Positions 44,509-55,820 of a stretch of DNA of 64,000 nucleotides are shown piece after piece (position 1 is the stretch's first letter; every line of letters begins with the position of its first letter). Both the position numbers and the translations under genes were made by a program. Source of the DNA: Salipiger pallidus (GTDB lineage Bacteria; Pseudomonadota; Alphaproteobacteria; Rhodobacterales; Rhodobacteraceae); assembly GCF_014643635.1 (NCBI RefSeq), contig NZ_BMJV01000001.1, forward strand, positions 124,001 through 188,000, written 5' to 3'. The notes beneath the pieces were generated by a model, which had not been told where the DNA came from, did not search any database, and was given only the letters and a program-made list of their open reading frames with translations.

Positions 44509-45395
44509 GGTGCTTGCTCTGGCCAGCTTTTTTGCTCAGGCGGTTCTGCAACCTCGATGCTATCCTCACATAACGGCTTCCGCGCTTGGCTGGTCGCTCG
44601 ACTCAACCTCAGGGCTCTTCAGGGGGCTTTCAGGTGGTGGCTTTCATCGCGTCGTTTTCGTCCCGACGGTTCTTTCTGAGGCAGGCTTCTCCAATGCCCT
44701 GACCGCCTGCACCCAGATACTGCACCTGAGCCCACGGACCGGGTCCGCGCGCTTTGTGACATGACCTTGCCGCGGAACAGGGAGCGGATCGCCCCGGACC
44801 GGAGACATCCGACACATCGATACGCATGCCCATATCATGAACGGCGGTGCCCCCGCCGCCGGTGCGTTCGTCGGATACGTTGCTCGGACGGCATGTCATC
44901 TCTCTGAAAGCCTCCAGAACCTCCAAGGACAAAAATCTCTGTAATCACACAGTCCAGGGAGCCTCGAAGAGGCCGGGAAAATGTCGGTCCGCGCTGAACT
45001 CTCTTCTCAAGCGCCCGCTGGGGGACGAAGACAAGCGGCTGGCCCAAGCAGAGGCACGGTGGCGACGCTGACACAGCTGTGCCGTTTGGCCGGCGCGCAA
45101 CAGAAGCCCTTTTTCACGCGCAAACTTTGGCATGCGGCACGGCATCGTCGGAAAGAGCGCGACCTGAGACCGCCTGCGCATTGCCGTGCGATTCTACAGG
45201 CTGGAACGCAGCGGGCAAACGCATGACCGGAGCCACGGGCTAGATGAAACCCAGGTGCGCCGGCTGGCCCGGTTGCTCCGGATGGGTCACACCTGACAAT
45301 TCACGGCGCAAAGCCACAGCTTTGGGCCGCGCCCCTCTTCCCCCGGCGTGAACCATGCACTAAAGAGCGCGCAAGTCTTCCAGAGGGGAAAGTTC
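44509..45395. other. 887 bp region without a convincing gene
   Basis: The largest gene-free stretch of the window. Frames of 60-100 codons exist on both strands but have no matching ribosome sites or recognisable products, and codon use is unlike the neighbours. It could hold decayed gene remnants, the purL promoter and leader, or further small RNAs. No tRNA or long repeat was seen. Confidence 0.5.
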
Positions 45396-47555
<2,160 letters not shown>

Positions 47556-47579
47556 ACTTCCAGCCAGCTTCGAAACCCA

Positions 47580-47608
47580 CGGGCGCGCGCCATCGCTGGC
47601 CGCGCCCG
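47580..47608 (+). terminator. probable terminator of purL
   Basis: Eight-base-pair stem CGGGCGCG/CGCGCCCG with a 13-base loop, followed by TTCCCGTTTG, 25 bp after the stop. The T-run is interrupted, so the call is tentative. Confidence 0.6.
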
Positions 47609-47848
47609 TTCCCGTTTGAACACAGACTTTAATCGCAACCACCGCGTTCCAGTGGCCGTCGAATGCGGAAAATACCGTTATTTCTGCAAAACCGGGTTTA
47701 CTAATGGATGATTAAATTTATATCATCTTCAATTGAAAGTTGGATGGTCGCTTGCGCCGCCATCGCTGGTATACCGTGTTTCGTATCGCCTGTTTTCCCC
47801 TCATCCGTTGCGGCCAGCGCCGCAGTGCCAACAAGCTGACCTCGAAAC

Positions 47849-48709
47849 ATGAACAATTGGGACGATCTCAGGTTTCTTGTCGCCCTATCCAAGACCGGGA
47901 CGATGACAGCCGCAGCCAAGAGCCTTGGCACCAACACAGCCACGGTGTCGCGCCGTATCGAGCGCCTGTCCGAGACCCTTGGCCAACCAGCCTTCATCAA
48001 GACTGCAGATGGCTGGCGGCCCTCGACGGCGATCAGCTCGCTCATCCAGCTGGCGCAATCCTTTGATGGCCAGTTGCAAAGCGCGCTGAACGAACACGCC
48101 GGGGACACCGAGGCCGAGGCGGTGACGATCAACATCGGCTGTTTCCCCATCCTGACCAACCTGATCCTCGTTCCCGGGCTGACCGAACACCAGGATCTTC
48201 TGGGCGGGGTCAAGCTTACCTTCTCGGACCGGTTCTTCAAGGAAGGGCTGGGGGACCACGATCTGGTCATCCAGTACCATCGCCCCGCACAGGGTCGCAT
48301 CGTGGCCCGCAAGGTGGGCACCATGTGCTATCGCTTCTGCAAGTTCCGGGACGCGCCTGATGCAACGGAATGGGTCGGTCTTGGCGAGGCCCATGACGGC
48401 TCGACATTGATGCGCTTTGGCCACGAGCATTTCAATCGACCTCCGAAGGTGCGGGTCGATAACCTCACGGCGCTCCACGGCCTCATGCAGGTGACCCGCC
48501 TGCCCGGCCCGGTTCCCGAGATCCTCGTGCAGCGCGATCCCAACCTCATTCCCATCTCCGATGACATGCCGTCCCAGGTCGAGGAATGCTGGGTGTTCTA
48601 CCATGAGAGTCGGCGCAACGATCCCGGCATCCGTCGCGCGCTGGATTGGATCATCCGCTGTTTCGACACGGTTCCGTCGCTCGAAACGCCGCAGCACGGC
48701 AAAATCTGA
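47849..48709 (+). CDS. LysR family transcriptional regulator
   Basis: A 286-residue regulator with an N-terminal winged helix-turn-helix (DLRFLVALSKTGTMTAAAKS, then GTNTATVSRRIERLSETLGQ) and a C-terminal ligand-binding domain that is more diverged than usual. No target gene is adjacent: purL is upstream on the same strand and a convergent peptidase gene lies downstream, so its regulon is unknown. The AT-rich upstream region holds an inverted repeat GATGAT-N9-ATCATC (47707-47727), a possible autoregulatory site. No strong ribosome site precedes the ATG. Confidence 0.88.
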   Translation: MNNWDDLRFLVALSKTGTMTAAAKSLGTNTATVSRRIERLSETLGQPAFIKTADGWRPSTAISSLIQLAQSFDGQLQSALNEHAGDTEAEAVTINIGCFPILTNLILVPGLTEHQDLLGGVKLTFSDRFFKEGLGDHDLVIQYHRPAQGRIVARKVGTMCYRFCKFRDAPDATEWVGLGEAHDGSTLMRFGHEHFNRPPKVRVDNLTALHGLMQVTRLPGPVPEILVQRDPNLIPISDDMPSQVEECWVFYHESRRNDPGIRRALDWIIRCFDTVPSLETPQHGKI

Positions 48710-48724
48710 CCAGACCACCGTGAA

Positions 48725-48770
48725 TGACACGACCGAGGGCGGCCTTCAACGGCCGCCCCCGGTCGTGTCA
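48725..48770. terminator. bidirectional terminator hairpin
   Basis: A 20 bp stem with one mismatch (TGACACGACCGAGGGCGGCC with its complement) and a TTCAAC loop, centred between the convergent LysR and M32 peptidase genes. It lacks a T-run; the strength of the stem and its position make the call. Confidence 0.65.
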
Positions 48771-48777
48771 TGATGGG

Positions 48778-50256
48778 TCAAAGGCTGTAGATGGCACCGA
48801 ACTTTGCCTCGAGGTAATCCAGCAAAGGCTCTTCCGAGGGCGTCTCGCCCCCACAGGCCCGGCTGATCACCTCGCGCGGCTCATAAAGACCGCCATATTG
48901 CTGCACGTTCTCGGCCAGCCAGCCGGTGGCCGGGACAAGATTGCCTTCCTCGAGCTGCGCATCGAGATCCGGCACAGCCGTGCGCAGTGCCTTGTGCAGG
49001 CAGCCAGCATAGACGTTGCCCAGCGTGTAGGTCGGGAAATAGCCGAACAGCCCCGCCGACCAGTGCACGTCCTGCAACACACCGTCCGAGGGCTTGTCCA
49101 CCGCGTACCCGAAATCGGCGCGGAAGCGTTCGTTCCACGCAGCCTCGAGATCGTCGACCTCAAGTTCTCCGGACACGATGGCCCGCTCCAGATCGAAGCG
49201 CAGCAGGACATGCAGGTTGTACTGCACCTCGTCCGCCTCGGTGCGGATGTAACCGTTCTGCACGTGGTTTACGGCAGCATAGAAGGCATCGGGACCATCA
49301 AGGCCGATGTCGCCGAAATGCTCGGTCATCCGGGCATAGAGCCAGCGGGTGAAGGCGCGGCTGCGGCCCAGCTGGTTCTCGTAGATCCGGCTCTGGCTTT
49401 CGTGCACGCCCATGGAAACGCCCTCGCCCAGCGGGGTGAACCGGTACTCGGGGCGGATGCGCTGTTCATAGGTGGCGTGACCGACCTCGTGGATGGTCGA
49501 GTAAAGACAGTTGAACGGGTCGAGCGCACTGGTCCGGGTGGTGATGCGCACGTCATCGCCTGAGCCCGAGCTGAACGGGTGCACGGACTTATCGAGCCGT
49601 CCGCGCGCCATCTCGTAACCGAAGGTCTTGGCCACGAGATGGGCAAGGCGCAGTTGCGCCTGCTCGTCGAAGGGACCAGTGGGCGGCTGGGGCTGGGGCC
49701 GTTCCAGCACCGCCTCACGCAGGGCCACGAGGCGCGGGCGCAAGGCGCCGAACATCTGCGACAGCTGCGCAGCGGTAGCGCCGGGCTCATAGTCGCTCAG
49801 CATCGCGTCGTAGACATCCCCCCCCGAAGAAAGCGCCGCGCCCTCCTCGCGCTTGAGTGCCACGACCTCGCGCAGAACCGGAGCGAATGCGCCGAAATCA
49901 TCGTCGGCGCGGGCCTCGGCCCAGGCCCTGTGCGACCGGCTCGTGGCTCGGGCAAGCGCCGTGGCAAGATCCGCGGGCACCTTGCGGGCGCGGTCATAGC
50001 TACGCCTTATGTGACGCAACTGGGCGTTCGCTTCCTCGTCCAGCGCCCCGCCCTCCAGGTCGGCCAGCCAGCCGCCGATGCGCTGATCGGTGCGGCGGGC
50101 ATGCAGGACGGACTCCATCGCCGCCATTTCCTCGGCCCGCTGATCGCCGGCGCCGTGGGGCATCATCACCTCCTGGTCCCAGGCCAGACGAGCCGCCACC
50201 TGCCCGAGGGCTCCAGTTTCACGGATGAAGCTCATGAGATCATCGTACGCGGTCAT
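48778..50256 (-). CDS. carboxypeptidase M32
   Basis: A 492-residue zinc metallocarboxypeptidase of the Taq family, removing C-terminal residues from peptides in the cytoplasm. The zinc motif is TIHEVGHATYEQ with His256, and the family motifs DPFNCLYSTIHE, GVHESQSRIYENQLGRS and the downstream QNGYIRTEADEVQYNLHV are intact. Its ATG overlaps the stop of the haem A synthase gene by 4 bp, so it is translated from the same message. The functional tie between the two is not obvious. Confidence 0.95.
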   Translation of the reverse strand: MTAYDDLMSFIRETGALGQVAARLAWDQEVMMPHGAGDQRAEEMAAMESVLHARRTDQRIGGWLADLEGGALDEEANAQLRHIRRSYDRARKVPADLATALARATSRSHRAWAEARADDDFGAFAPVLREVVALKREEGAALSSGGDVYDAMLSDYEPGATAAQLSQMFGALRPRLVALREAVLERPQPQPPTGPFDEQAQLRLAHLVAKTFGYEMARGRLDKSVHPFSSGSGDDVRITTRTSALDPFNCLYSTIHEVGHATYEQRIRPEYRFTPLGEGVSMGVHESQSRIYENQLGRSRAFTRWLYARMTEHFGDIGLDGPDAFYAAVNHVQNGYIRTEADEVQYNLHVLLRFDLERAIVSGELEVDDLEAAWNERFRADFGYAVDKPSDGVLQDVHWSAGLFGYFPTYTLGNVYAGCLHKALRTAVPDLDAQLEEGNLVPATGWLAENVQQYGGLYEPREVISRACGGETPSEEPLLDYLEAKFGAIYSL

Positions 50257-51398
50257 TTAAGGGTCCCCCGGATGGAATGTGCCTTGGGATATTGCGCTCC
50301 GAAGCGGGCGCGCAGGATCAGCACCCAAAGCACGACGGCCCCGATCTGGTGGGTGATCGCGATATGCAGCTGCGCCATGTAGAGCACCGTGGCGATGCCG
50401 AGGATCACCTGCAGCAGCATGACCGCCATCACCGCGTTGAAGCGGAAACGGGTGTCGGGATTGGCCGACTTGCGTGCCCGGAGCCACGTGATGATGCCGA
50501 AGACGAAGAGCAGGTAGCCCGCCATGCGGTGCATGAACTGCACGAGGCCGGGATCCTCGAAGAAGTTGCGCCAGACGGGCTGCAGATCGAAGGGCTGCGG
50601 CGGGAAGAACCCACCCGCCATCAGCGGCCAGTCGGTGTAGCTGCGGCCCGCGTCGATTCCGGCCACCAGCGCCCCCAGCAGGATCTGCAGGAAGGCAAAA
50701 TGCATGAGGCCGGTGCCCATGGAAAACAGCTTGGCCTCGCGCCCGCGACGGGCCTGCATGAGATCCCGCTCGGGCCGCTTAAGGGCAAAGATGTACCATG
50801 CGGTGAAGCCGAGGATGATGAAGGCAAGGCCAAGGTGGATCGCCAGCCGGTACGAGGCGACGCTGATCATCTCGGCCCCAAGCCCCGAGGCCACCATCCA
50901 CCAGCCAATCGCCCCCTGAAGACCGCCAAGCGCCCCAAGGCCCAGCAGCCGCGGCGTCCAGCCCTTGGGGATCTTGCGCGCCACGAGGAACCCAAAGAAG
51001 CCAAGCGCCCAGACAAGGCCGATCACCCGGCCCAGCTGACGATGCCCCCATTCCCACCAGTAGATGCCCTTGAACTCCTGCAAGCTCATCTGGTTGTTGA
51101 GGATCTCGAACTGCGGGATCTGCTGGTAGAGCGCGAATTCCGCCTCCCAATCCGCCTCGTTCAGGGGCGGGATCGCGCCGGTAAGCGGCTTCCACTCGGT
51201 GATCGAAAGCCCGCTCTCGGTCAGCCGGGTGAGGCCGCCCACCACGATCATCGCCATGACAAGGGCAAAGATCACCATCAGCCAGACCCGGATCGCGCCG
51301 CGCGCGCCGCCCCGTCCGCGGTCGATCATGCCACCCTCGGGCTGAACCCTCGGGGCGCTGTCGCCCACCTCTTCAAACAGCTTGCGCTTCTGGGACAT
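50253..51398 (-). CDS. ctaA: haem A synthase (COX15/CtaA)
   Basis: A 381-residue inner-membrane protein with eight predicted spans that converts haem O to haem A for cytochrome aa3 oxidase. Conserved histidine-bearing segments include YWWEWGHRQLGRVIGLVWAL, LAIHLGLAFIILGF, QFMHRMAGYLLFVFGI and LHIAITHQIGAVVLW. GGLTRLTESGLSITEWKPLT is the family N-terminal signature. The length and the absence of cysteine pairs fit the alphaproteobacterial COX15 type rather than the Bacillus CtaA type. A good ribosome site precedes it, and the M32 peptidase gene overlaps its end. Confidence 0.95.
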   Translation of the reverse strand: MSQKRKLFEEVGDSAPRVQPEGGMIDRGRGGARGAIRVWLMVIFALVMAMIVVGGLTRLTESGLSITEWKPLTGAIPPLNEADWEAEFALYQQIPQFEILNNQMSLQEFKGIYWWEWGHRQLGRVIGLVWALGFFGFLVARKIPKGWTPRLLGLGALGGLQGAIGWWMVASGLGAEMISVASYRLAIHLGLAFIILGFTAWYIFALKRPERDLMQARRGREAKLFSMGTGLMHFAFLQILLGALVAGIDAGRSYTDWPLMAGGFFPPQPFDLQPVWRNFFEDPGLVQFMHRMAGYLLFVFGIITWLRARKSANPDTRFRFNAVMAVMLLQVILGIATVLYMAQLHIAITHQIGAVVLWVLILRARFGAQYPKAHSIRGTLK

Positions 51399-51474
51399 GT
51401 CTCACTCCGTAGTTCGTGGCGGACGATAGAAGTGCTGCGATCCGCCTTCAAGACCCGCACGCCGGGACCACAGT

Positions 51475-51498
51475 GCAAATTCCTTGCAAGGAATTTGC
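51475..51498. repeat. perfect 24 bp palindrome
   Basis: GCAAATTCCTTG followed directly by its complement, CAAGGAATTTGC, in the 120 bp between the ctaA start and the trmJ stop. A diverged copy lies at 32248-32274. It could be a mobile palindromic unit, a protein-binding site or a hairpin at the trmJ transcript end. Confidence 0.6.
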
Positions 51499-51518
51499 CC
51501 GAGGCCCCGATGTCAGGT

Positions 51519-52262
51519 CTATCCGCGCTCTTTCCAGCGGACCATCTGCCGCATCACCCCGTGCAGGGTCCGCACGTCCTCGCTGGTAAAGGGCATGCGG
51601 CTCCAGAGGTTGCGCAGGGTCAGCTTCATCGCCGGCGCCTTGTGCTCTGGGAAGAAGAACCCCGCCTCCTCGAGCCGCTCCTCGTAATGCTCGGCCAGCT
51701 TCTCGACCTCGATGGCGCTGGCCCAGGCCGCGCCCGCCAGCTCGTCGCGCCGCGCCTCGACCGCCCCGCTGGCGCGGCGCCATTCATAGGAGCACAGCAG
51801 CACGCATTGGGCGAGATTCAGCGACGGGAACTCCGGGTTCACCGGCACCGAGATCAGAGCGTTGGCCTGCGCCACGTCCGCGTTCTCGAGGCCCGCGCGC
51901 TCGGGCCCGAACATCACCGCGACCTTGCCACCCTGCGCGATGCGCTCGGCGGCCACCCGCATGGCTTCTTCCGGCGAATAGACCGGCTTGGTCAGGCCCC
52001 GCGACCGCGCGGTGGTGGCAAAGACCAGGTCGCAGTCGCCGACCGCGCCCGCCACATCTTCGCTCAACACCGCCTCGTCCAGAAGCCGCCCCGCCCCCGA
52101 GGCCATGGCCACGCTGTCGGCGTTGGGCCAGCCGTCGCGCGGGCTCACGAGCCGCATCCGGTCAAGCCCGAAATTCCACATGGCGCGCGCCGCCGACCCG
52201 ATGTTCTGGGCCATCTGCGGCCGCACGAGGACAAAGCTGGGCTGTCTGGTTTCGCTGGGCAT
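51519..52262 (-). CDS. trmJ: tRNA/rRNA methyltransferase, TrmJ-type SPOUT
   Basis: A 247-residue SPOUT-class methyltransferase, most similar to TrmJ, which 2'-O-methylates position 32 of tRNAs. Knot motifs are FVLVRPQMAQNIGSAARAMW, VAVMFGPERAGLENADV and SVPVNPEFPSLNLAQCVLL. The C-terminal helical extension (KLTLRNLWSRMPFTSEDVRT) is the TrmJ hallmark. The start at MPSETRQP follows GGAGGGG; the open frame upstream is not protein-like. It is a single minus-strand gene with a repeat copy in its upstream spacer. Confidence 0.93.
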   Translation of the reverse strand: MPSETRQPSFVLVRPQMAQNIGSAARAMWNFGLDRMRLVSPRDGWPNADSVAMASGAGRLLDEAVLSEDVAGAVGDCDLVFATTARSRGLTKPVYSPEEAMRVAAERIAQGGKVAVMFGPERAGLENADVAQANALISVPVNPEFPSLNLAQCVLLCSYEWRRASGAVEARRDELAGAAWASAIEVEKLAEHYEERLEEAGFFFPEHKAPAMKLTLRNLWSRMPFTSEDVRTLHGVMRQMVRWKERG

Positions 52263-52330
52263 GGCCCCTCCGTCGTGTTGCGCGGCCTCGATAAGCCTCT
52301 CCCCCCCCAAGGGCAAGCCTCGCGACGAGC

Positions 52331-52360
52331 CTGCTTCCTTTGACGACAAATATCCCCGCC
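52331..52360 (+). repeat. dispersed intergenic repeat, copy F
   Basis: CTGCTTCCTTTGACGAC followed by AAATATCCCCGCCGG, in the divergent spacer between trmJ and the ThiE-like gene. It matches the copy at 28.9 kb over its first 14 bases. Confidence 0.65.
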
Positions 52361-52476
52361 GGAGGCATCCAACCCCACCGCTGGCGCAACTCATCGGCAA
52401 ACGCGCCAACGCACCCCCTTGGCACCGCCCGCCCGCGCAGGATATAGCACCCCGAACTTGAGCAGGAGCCGAAGAC

Positions 52477-53094
52477 ATGGCCGACACCGAACGCCCCCAG
52501 CTGTACCTCGTCACGCCCCCCGAGTTCGACCTCTCGGATTTCCCGGCGAAACTCTCCGCCGTGCTGGAGGCCGAAGAGATCGCCTGCATCCGGCTTGCCC
52601 TCGCCACCCGGGACGAGGACCGCATCACCCGCGCCGCAGACGCGGTGCGCGAGGTGGCCCATGCTCATGATGTGGCGCTGGTGATCGACACCCACGTGGT
52701 GCTGGCGCAGCGGCTCGGGCTCGACGGTGTGCACCTCACCGACGGGGCGCGTACCGTCCGCCACGCCCGCAAGGAACTCGGCCCGGACGCCATCGTCGGT
52801 GCGTTCTGCGGTGCCTCGCGCCACGACGGCCTGTCCGCAGGCGAAGGCGGCGCTGATTACGTCTCGTTCGGGCCCTGCGCCGGTGACGCTCTCGGGGACG
52901 GGACGCTGGCCGAGCAGGAGCTTTTCGGCTGGTGGTCCGAGATGATCGAGGTGCCGGTCGTGGCCGAAGGTGGCCTGACCCCGGAGATCATCGCGCAGCT
53001 TGCGCCGATCACCGACTTCTTCGGCATCGGCGAGGAGATCTGGTCCGCGGAGGATCCGGTGGCCGCGCTCAAGGCGCTCACCGCCGCCATGTGA
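52477..53094 (+). CDS. thiamine phosphate synthase-like protein
   Basis: A 205-residue TIM-barrel protein of the ThiE/TenI group. Visible features are QLYLVTPPEFDLSDF, LVIDTHVVLAQRLGLDGVHL and GAFCGASRHDG, and the phosphate-binding end PVVAEGGLTPEIIAQL. The loop that in true ThiE reads GPxxPTxTK is GPCAGDALGDGT here, and the pyrophosphate-binding arginine region is diverged. It may therefore be a paralogue rather than the housekeeping thiamine phosphate synthase. No other thi genes are near. AGGAG lies upstream of the ATG. Confidence 0.78.
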   Translation: MADTERPQLYLVTPPEFDLSDFPAKLSAVLEAEEIACIRLALATRDEDRITRAADAVREVAHAHDVALVIDTHVVLAQRLGLDGVHLTDGARTVRHARKELGPDAIVGAFCGASRHDGLSAGEGGADYVSFGPCAGDALGDGTLAEQELFGWWSEMIEVPVVAEGGLTPEIIAQLAPITDFFGIGEEIWSAEDPVAALKALTAAM

Positions 53095-53194
53095 TCTGGG
53101 CAGCCAATGCCGGCGGACCAGCTCAGGCAGTCCGCCGAGCAGGACTGAGCGATCAGGCCAGAACGCTTAGGGCAGAACGCTTAGGCCTGACGCA

Positions 53195-54055
53195 TCAGGC
53201 CTCCGGGCCAGTGGCGACCGCCGGAGCCTCACCTTGCGGATGGGTCCCGCGCACCTGCGCCTCGAGCCGTGCTGCAAGGGTCTTGCGGTTGGGGTAGTCG
53301 TCCACGCGCAGCGGTGAATGGAACACCACCTCTACCTTGCCGCGGCGCGGCTCGCCCAACACCCGCAGCAGGTGAGGCCCGAAGTCCATCCCCCCCCACC
53401 AGCCATAGGCCCGCGCATCGCGGCCCCGGGGCGCGTGGTAAATCAGCGTCACCGCCTGAACCTGCGTCTGATGCCGCAGCCGGTCACCGAAGAACGCGGC
53501 GAACAGCGTCGGCTTGAAGGGCAGCACCCGCTGCCCGTCGGTCGAGGTGCCCTCGGGGAAGAACAGCAGCGGTGCGCCCTCCAGCAGCCGGGCTTCGAAC
53601 GCGTCCCGCTGCGCTGCCGCCTCACGCGGATCACGGGTGATGAAGACCGTCCCCGTCACCCGTGCCAGAAAGCCGATGAAGGGCCAGCCCGCCACCTCGG
53701 ACTTCGAGACGAAGCGCACTGGCCGACAGGCGTTCAATACGAAGATATCTAGCCACGACGAGTGGTTTGCCACCAGCCCTCCCCGCCCGTGCATCGCCGG
53801 ACCGGAATGCGTCAGCTGCAGGCCGATGATCGCCACTGCCGCACGGCTGACCGCCAGCGTCACCCATGGACTGAGCGGACGCCGCGTGCCGCAGAACATC
53901 CGCTCTCCAAGCCGCAGCACCAGCTTGACCACCAGCCCGAGGCAGATCAGCGTACCGAGCAGTATCCCGCGCATGACCGCCAGCCCCCATTCAAGCGGCC
54001 CGAGTGGCCGCAGAACCGGCTCCTCGCCGCGCCAGGTGGGGCCGCCGAGGCTCAT
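53195..54055 (-). CDS. olsA: lysophospholipid/lyso-ornithine lipid acyltransferase
   Basis: A 286-residue membrane-bound acyltransferase of the PlsC superfamily. The catalytic HX4D motif is NHSSWLDIFVL, the acceptor-binding motif LFFPEGTSTDGQRVLPF, with a membrane segment near residue 30 (MRGILLGTLICLGLVVKLVL). Because it overlaps by 4 bp the olsB-like gene upstream, it is best read as OlsA, which adds the second fatty acid to lyso-ornithine lipid; PlsC-type activity on lysophosphatidate is also possible, as OlsA of Rhodobacter capsulatus does both. Confidence 0.88.
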   Translation of the reverse strand: MSLGGPTWRGEEPVLRPLGPLEWGLAVMRGILLGTLICLGLVVKLVLRLGERMFCGTRRPLSPWVTLAVSRAAVAIIGLQLTHSGPAMHGRGGLVANHSSWLDIFVLNACRPVRFVSKSEVAGWPFIGFLARVTGTVFITRDPREAAAQRDAFEARLLEGAPLLFFPEGTSTDGQRVLPFKPTLFAAFFGDRLRHQTQVQAVTLIYHAPRGRDARAYGWWGGMDFGPHLLRVLGEPRRGKVEVVFHSPLRVDDYPNRKTLAARLEAQVRGTHPQGEAPAVATGPEA

Positions 54056-54810
54056 CCCCGGCCCTTCGTGTAGATCCCGGCCGCCTTGGCGTTGAGGTGG
54101 GCGGTGTCCATGATGAGGCAGATATCGGTGGTGTTGAACGCCTCATCCACGAAGGCGCCGTCGCCCACCGCGCCGCCAAGCCGTAGGTAGCCCTTGATGA
54201 GGCTGGGCACCTCGAGCATCGCGCGGCGCCGGTCAATCTCCGCCTCTCGCACGAGGTCCATCCGCTGGTAGCGGCGCGACCGCACCCGCAACTCCGGCAC
54301 GGCCAGATGACGGTGGTGCAGCAGCGACAAAGGCTCGGCCAGCCGCGCTACGTCGGTGCCATGGAACGAGGCGGTGCCGAAAAGGATTTCGATGCCATGT
54401 TCGGCCACGTACTCGGCCAGCGCGTTCCACAGATGCATCATCGCCGTGCCACCGCGGTAATCGGGGTGCAGACAGGACCGCCCCAGTTCCAGCAGACGCC
54501 GCCCCGAAGCGCGCAGCGGCTCGAGGTCGTATTCATCCTCCGAGTAGAACTGGCCGGCGGCCCGGGCCTGGTCGTCGCGCAGCAGGCGGTAGACACCGAC
54601 CACCACGCCGCCACGGCTCTCGTCAGCCAGAATCAGATGATCGAAAAACGGATCGAAGCGGTCTCTTTCAAGTCGCGCGTCGTGGTCCACCAGCGTGCCG
54701 CTGCCGCCCAGCTCGCGTACGAAAACCTCGTAACGCAACCGCTGCGCCGCAGTGATGTCCTGAGTGTCCCGTGCCAGCCGCACGGTGAAGTTCCTGTCGT
54801 CCAGCGCCAT
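54052..54810 (-). CDS. olsB: ornithine-acyl-ACP N-acyltransferase
   Basis: A 252-residue GNAT-fold protein of the OlsB family, which links a 3-hydroxy fatty acid from ACP to ornithine, the first step of ornithine-lipid synthesis. The family pattern is clear: QRLRYEVFVRELGG, DHDARLERDRFDPFFDHLIL, LELGRSCLHPDYRGG, LFGTASFHGTD and the C-terminal MLEVPSLIKGYLRLGG with DICLIMDTAHL. Ornithine lipids replace phospholipids under phosphate limitation in marine bacteria. It overlaps olsA by 4 bp. The ribosome site is weak. Confidence 0.92.
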   Translation of the reverse strand: MALDDRNFTVRLARDTQDITAAQRLRYEVFVRELGGSGTLVDHDARLERDRFDPFFDHLILADESRGGVVVGVYRLLRDDQARAAGQFYSEDEYDLEPLRASGRRLLELGRSCLHPDYRGGTAMMHLWNALAEYVAEHGIEILFGTASFHGTDVARLAEPLSLLHHRHLAVPELRVRSRRYQRMDLVREAEIDRRRAMLEVPSLIKGYLRLGGAVGDGAFVDEAFNTTDICLIMDTAHLNAKAAGIYTKGRG

Positions 54811-54958
54811 CCGCCGCCCCTCGCCGTTGGGCGTTTTCTACTGCGCGTGTCACCAAAGGAAAACCGATTTCGCCAGCATCGTGTCATCGGCGACAACCCG
54901 CCGTCAGCAAAACCGGGCACCGTATGGTTAACGTTTGATAAACACTTGCGGCGTTAGC

Positions 54959-55141
54959 CTAGTCTCCGAAGATCGGGGTCAGGGTCACGCGGCTGCCGTC
55001 GATGACAACCTTGCCCTGATCGCGAAAGTTGACCGTGATGCGGCCACCGATGTTGGATTGAACCTGCCCAATGCCCCAGTCGGGGCGGTCCGGGTGGCTT
55101 ACCAGCATGCCCGGTTCGAGCAATGCGTTGATGTCGTTCAT
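54959..55141 (-). CDS. DUF3553 domain protein
   Basis: A 60-residue protein, essentially one DUF3553 beta-barrel: LLEPGMLVSHPDRPDWGIGQ followed by IGGRITVNFRDQGKVVID. The domain resembles the SH3-like module at the C-terminus of UvrD/PcrA helicases (there it contacts RNA polymerase), so a role with RNA polymerase or DNA repair is conceivable but unproven. The start follows AAGGTG. It is divergent from chpT with only 40 bp between, an arrangement I believe is common in this family. Confidence 0.88.
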   Translation of the reverse strand: MNDINALLEPGMLVSHPDRPDWGIGQVQSNIGGRITVNFRDQGKVVIDGSRVTLTPIFGD

Positions 55142-55181
55142 GTGCCTGTCACCTTCAGCCTGTCCCCTCAAGGAGCCTTCC

Positions 55182-55784
55182 ATGCCCATCGATACCGCGA
55201 AACTCGCCACCTTGGTAGCCTCGCGCCTGTGCCATGACCTGGTCAGCCCGGTGGGCGCGATCTCGAACGGGCTCGAACTCATCGCGCTCGCAGGGACTCC
55301 CGGTCCCGAGGAGATGGAGCTTATCGAACAAAGCTGCACCTCGGCCACCGCCCGGCTGAATTTCTTCCGCGTGGCCTTTGGCAATGCCTCGACTGAACAG
55401 GACGTAGGCTATCGCGAGGCGGCCAAGCTGCTGGCCAACTACAGCGCAGGCAGCCGGCTCGTCATGGAATGGACCCTCACGACCGATGCTCCCCGAACCG
55501 AGGTGCAGCTGGCCTTTCTCGCGGCGCTTTGCTGCGAAAGTGCCCTCCCCATGGGGGGCAAGGTGAAGGTGGGGCTGGATGGTGAGACCTGGCACATCAG
55601 CGGAACGGGCCAGCGGGTCGCCCCCGAGGAGCACCTGTGGTCGGCCCTGTCCACCGCCAGCTACGACGATGATCTGGCCCCTGCAAGGGTGCAGTTCGCC
55701 CTGCTGGCGATGCTTGCGCCCCGAAGGGGACGCAAGTTGATCTCCCATGCCGGGGAGGCGGGCGCCTCGCTCGAGATCGTCTGA
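55182..55784 (+). CDS. chpT: histidine phosphotransfer protein ChpT
   Basis: A 200-residue phosphotransferase that passes phosphate from the hybrid kinase CckA to CtrA (and CpdR), controlling cell cycle, motility and gene-transfer-agent production in alphaproteobacteria. The phospho-accepting residue is His18 in SRLCHDLVSPVGAISNGLEL. The C-terminal half is a degenerate ATPase-like domain. AAGGAG lies 7 bases before the ATG. It is divergent from the DUF3553 gene and convergent with proA. Confidence 0.93.
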   Translation: MPIDTAKLATLVASRLCHDLVSPVGAISNGLELIALAGTPGPEEMELIEQSCTSATARLNFFRVAFGNASTEQDVGYREAAKLLANYSAGSRLVMEWTLTTDAPRTEVQLAFLAALCCESALPMGGKVKVGLDGETWHISGTGQRVAPEEHLWSALSTASYDDDLAPARVQFALLAMLAPRRGRKLISHAGEAGASLEIV

Positions 55785-55820
55785 CGCGCCGCGCCGATCA
55801 GGCAAGGCTTGGGCCGTATT

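Noticed and set aside
44837-45226. Short frames between the small RNA and purL as genes
   Set aside because: None has a good ribosome site or a protein-like composition over its length.
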